64,000 bases of DNA from Microvirga aerophila. Lineage in GTDB: Bacteria; Pseudomonadota; Alphaproteobacteria; Rhizobiales; Beijerinckiaceae. Shown piece after piece: positions 63,917 to 64,000 of the stretch (positions within the stretch are counted from its first letter, which is position 1; each line of letters opens with the position of its first letter). The stretch covers positions 1 to 64,000 of the forward strand of contig NZ_QOIO01000027.1 in NCBI RefSeq assembly GCF_003332305.1, given 5' to 3'. Below the pieces are notes generated by a model. The model did not search any database and was not told where the DNA came from. It was given only the letters and a program-made list of their open reading frames with translations. The translations under genes were made by a program, and so were the position numbers.

Positions 63917-64000
63917 GTTGGTCGGAATACAATTTGCCTCCGCGAGTCACGCTATCAGGCTCGTCCGGCAGTGACGACGTTTATGCCGGGCCAGCCGGAA

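Overview
The window is GC-rich, densely coded chromosomal DNA. It looks like a Hyphomicrobiales (Rhizobiales) alphaproteobacterium, most likely near Microvirga/Methylobacteriaceae. This is inferred from the DUF6894 protein, the VEESFPASDPPAW-type small protein, the abundance of PAS/LOV and GGDEF proteins, and the soluble chemotaxis set. No rRNA, CRISPR array, transposase or phage gene was seen. One tRNA (Asp, GTC) is present.

Layout. 1-8.8 kb: the 5' part of an FtsK-type translocase, a stress-type membrane protein, an HNH protein tail-to-tail with tRNA-Asp, an aldehyde dehydrogenase plus extradiol-type dioxygenase pair, small hypothetical proteins, and an ECF sigma/anti-sigma pair whose anti-sigma gene is frameshifted. 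9.0-14.3 kb: a compact peptide-export locus, the most interesting part of the window. It holds an unlisted 55-codon gene for a microcin V-like leader and a Lys/Ser/His repeat core, an unknown ParB-like protein, an HlyD-type adaptor and a C39-peptidase ABC exporter. 14.3-21.7 kb: housekeeping and detoxification genes (3-methyladenine glycosylase, a 4-hydroxybutyryl-CoA dehydratase homologue lacking cluster ligands, TetR, isochorismatase-like hydrolase, OhrR-like MarR, PRC-barrel protein, aldo-keto reductase).

21.8-36.1 kb is a signalling block on the minus strand. It contains a LOV/PAS hybrid histidine kinase whose LOV cysteine is replaced by glycine, CheC, CheY, a STAS-like protein, CheA, CheR, CheB, a triple CheW, a soluble receptor with two signalling tips, and a GAF-PAS-PAS-GGDEF-EAL gene split by an in-frame amber codon. 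36.3-41.0 kb: a hexuronate module (GntR regulator with a perfect 20-bp palindrome upstream, fructuronate reductase, mannonate dehydratase) and an Ldh-family dehydrogenase. 41.0-46.9 kb: a class A penicillin-binding protein, a prolyl-oligopeptidase-family peptidase, a helix-hairpin-helix microprotein and an RTX/beta-helix protein.

47.7-51.2 kb: an uncharacterised three-gene coiled-coil operon with a DUF6384 protein. 51.6-59 kb: a catabolic locus with a DUF1537 kinase, a RuBisCO-like protein, a VOC protein, a TRAP solute-binding protein, a LacI regulator and a fused DctQM permease. The gene set fits D-apionate/3-oxo-isoapionate-type degradation. 59-64 kb: an FAD disulphide oxidoreductase, DUF4126 and DUF1003 membrane proteins, a Gfo/Idh/MocA oxidoreductase and a medium-chain alcohol dehydrogenase. 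Start sites were chosen from Shine-Dalgarno sequences, 4-nt overlaps and family N-termini; where these disagree the entry says so.
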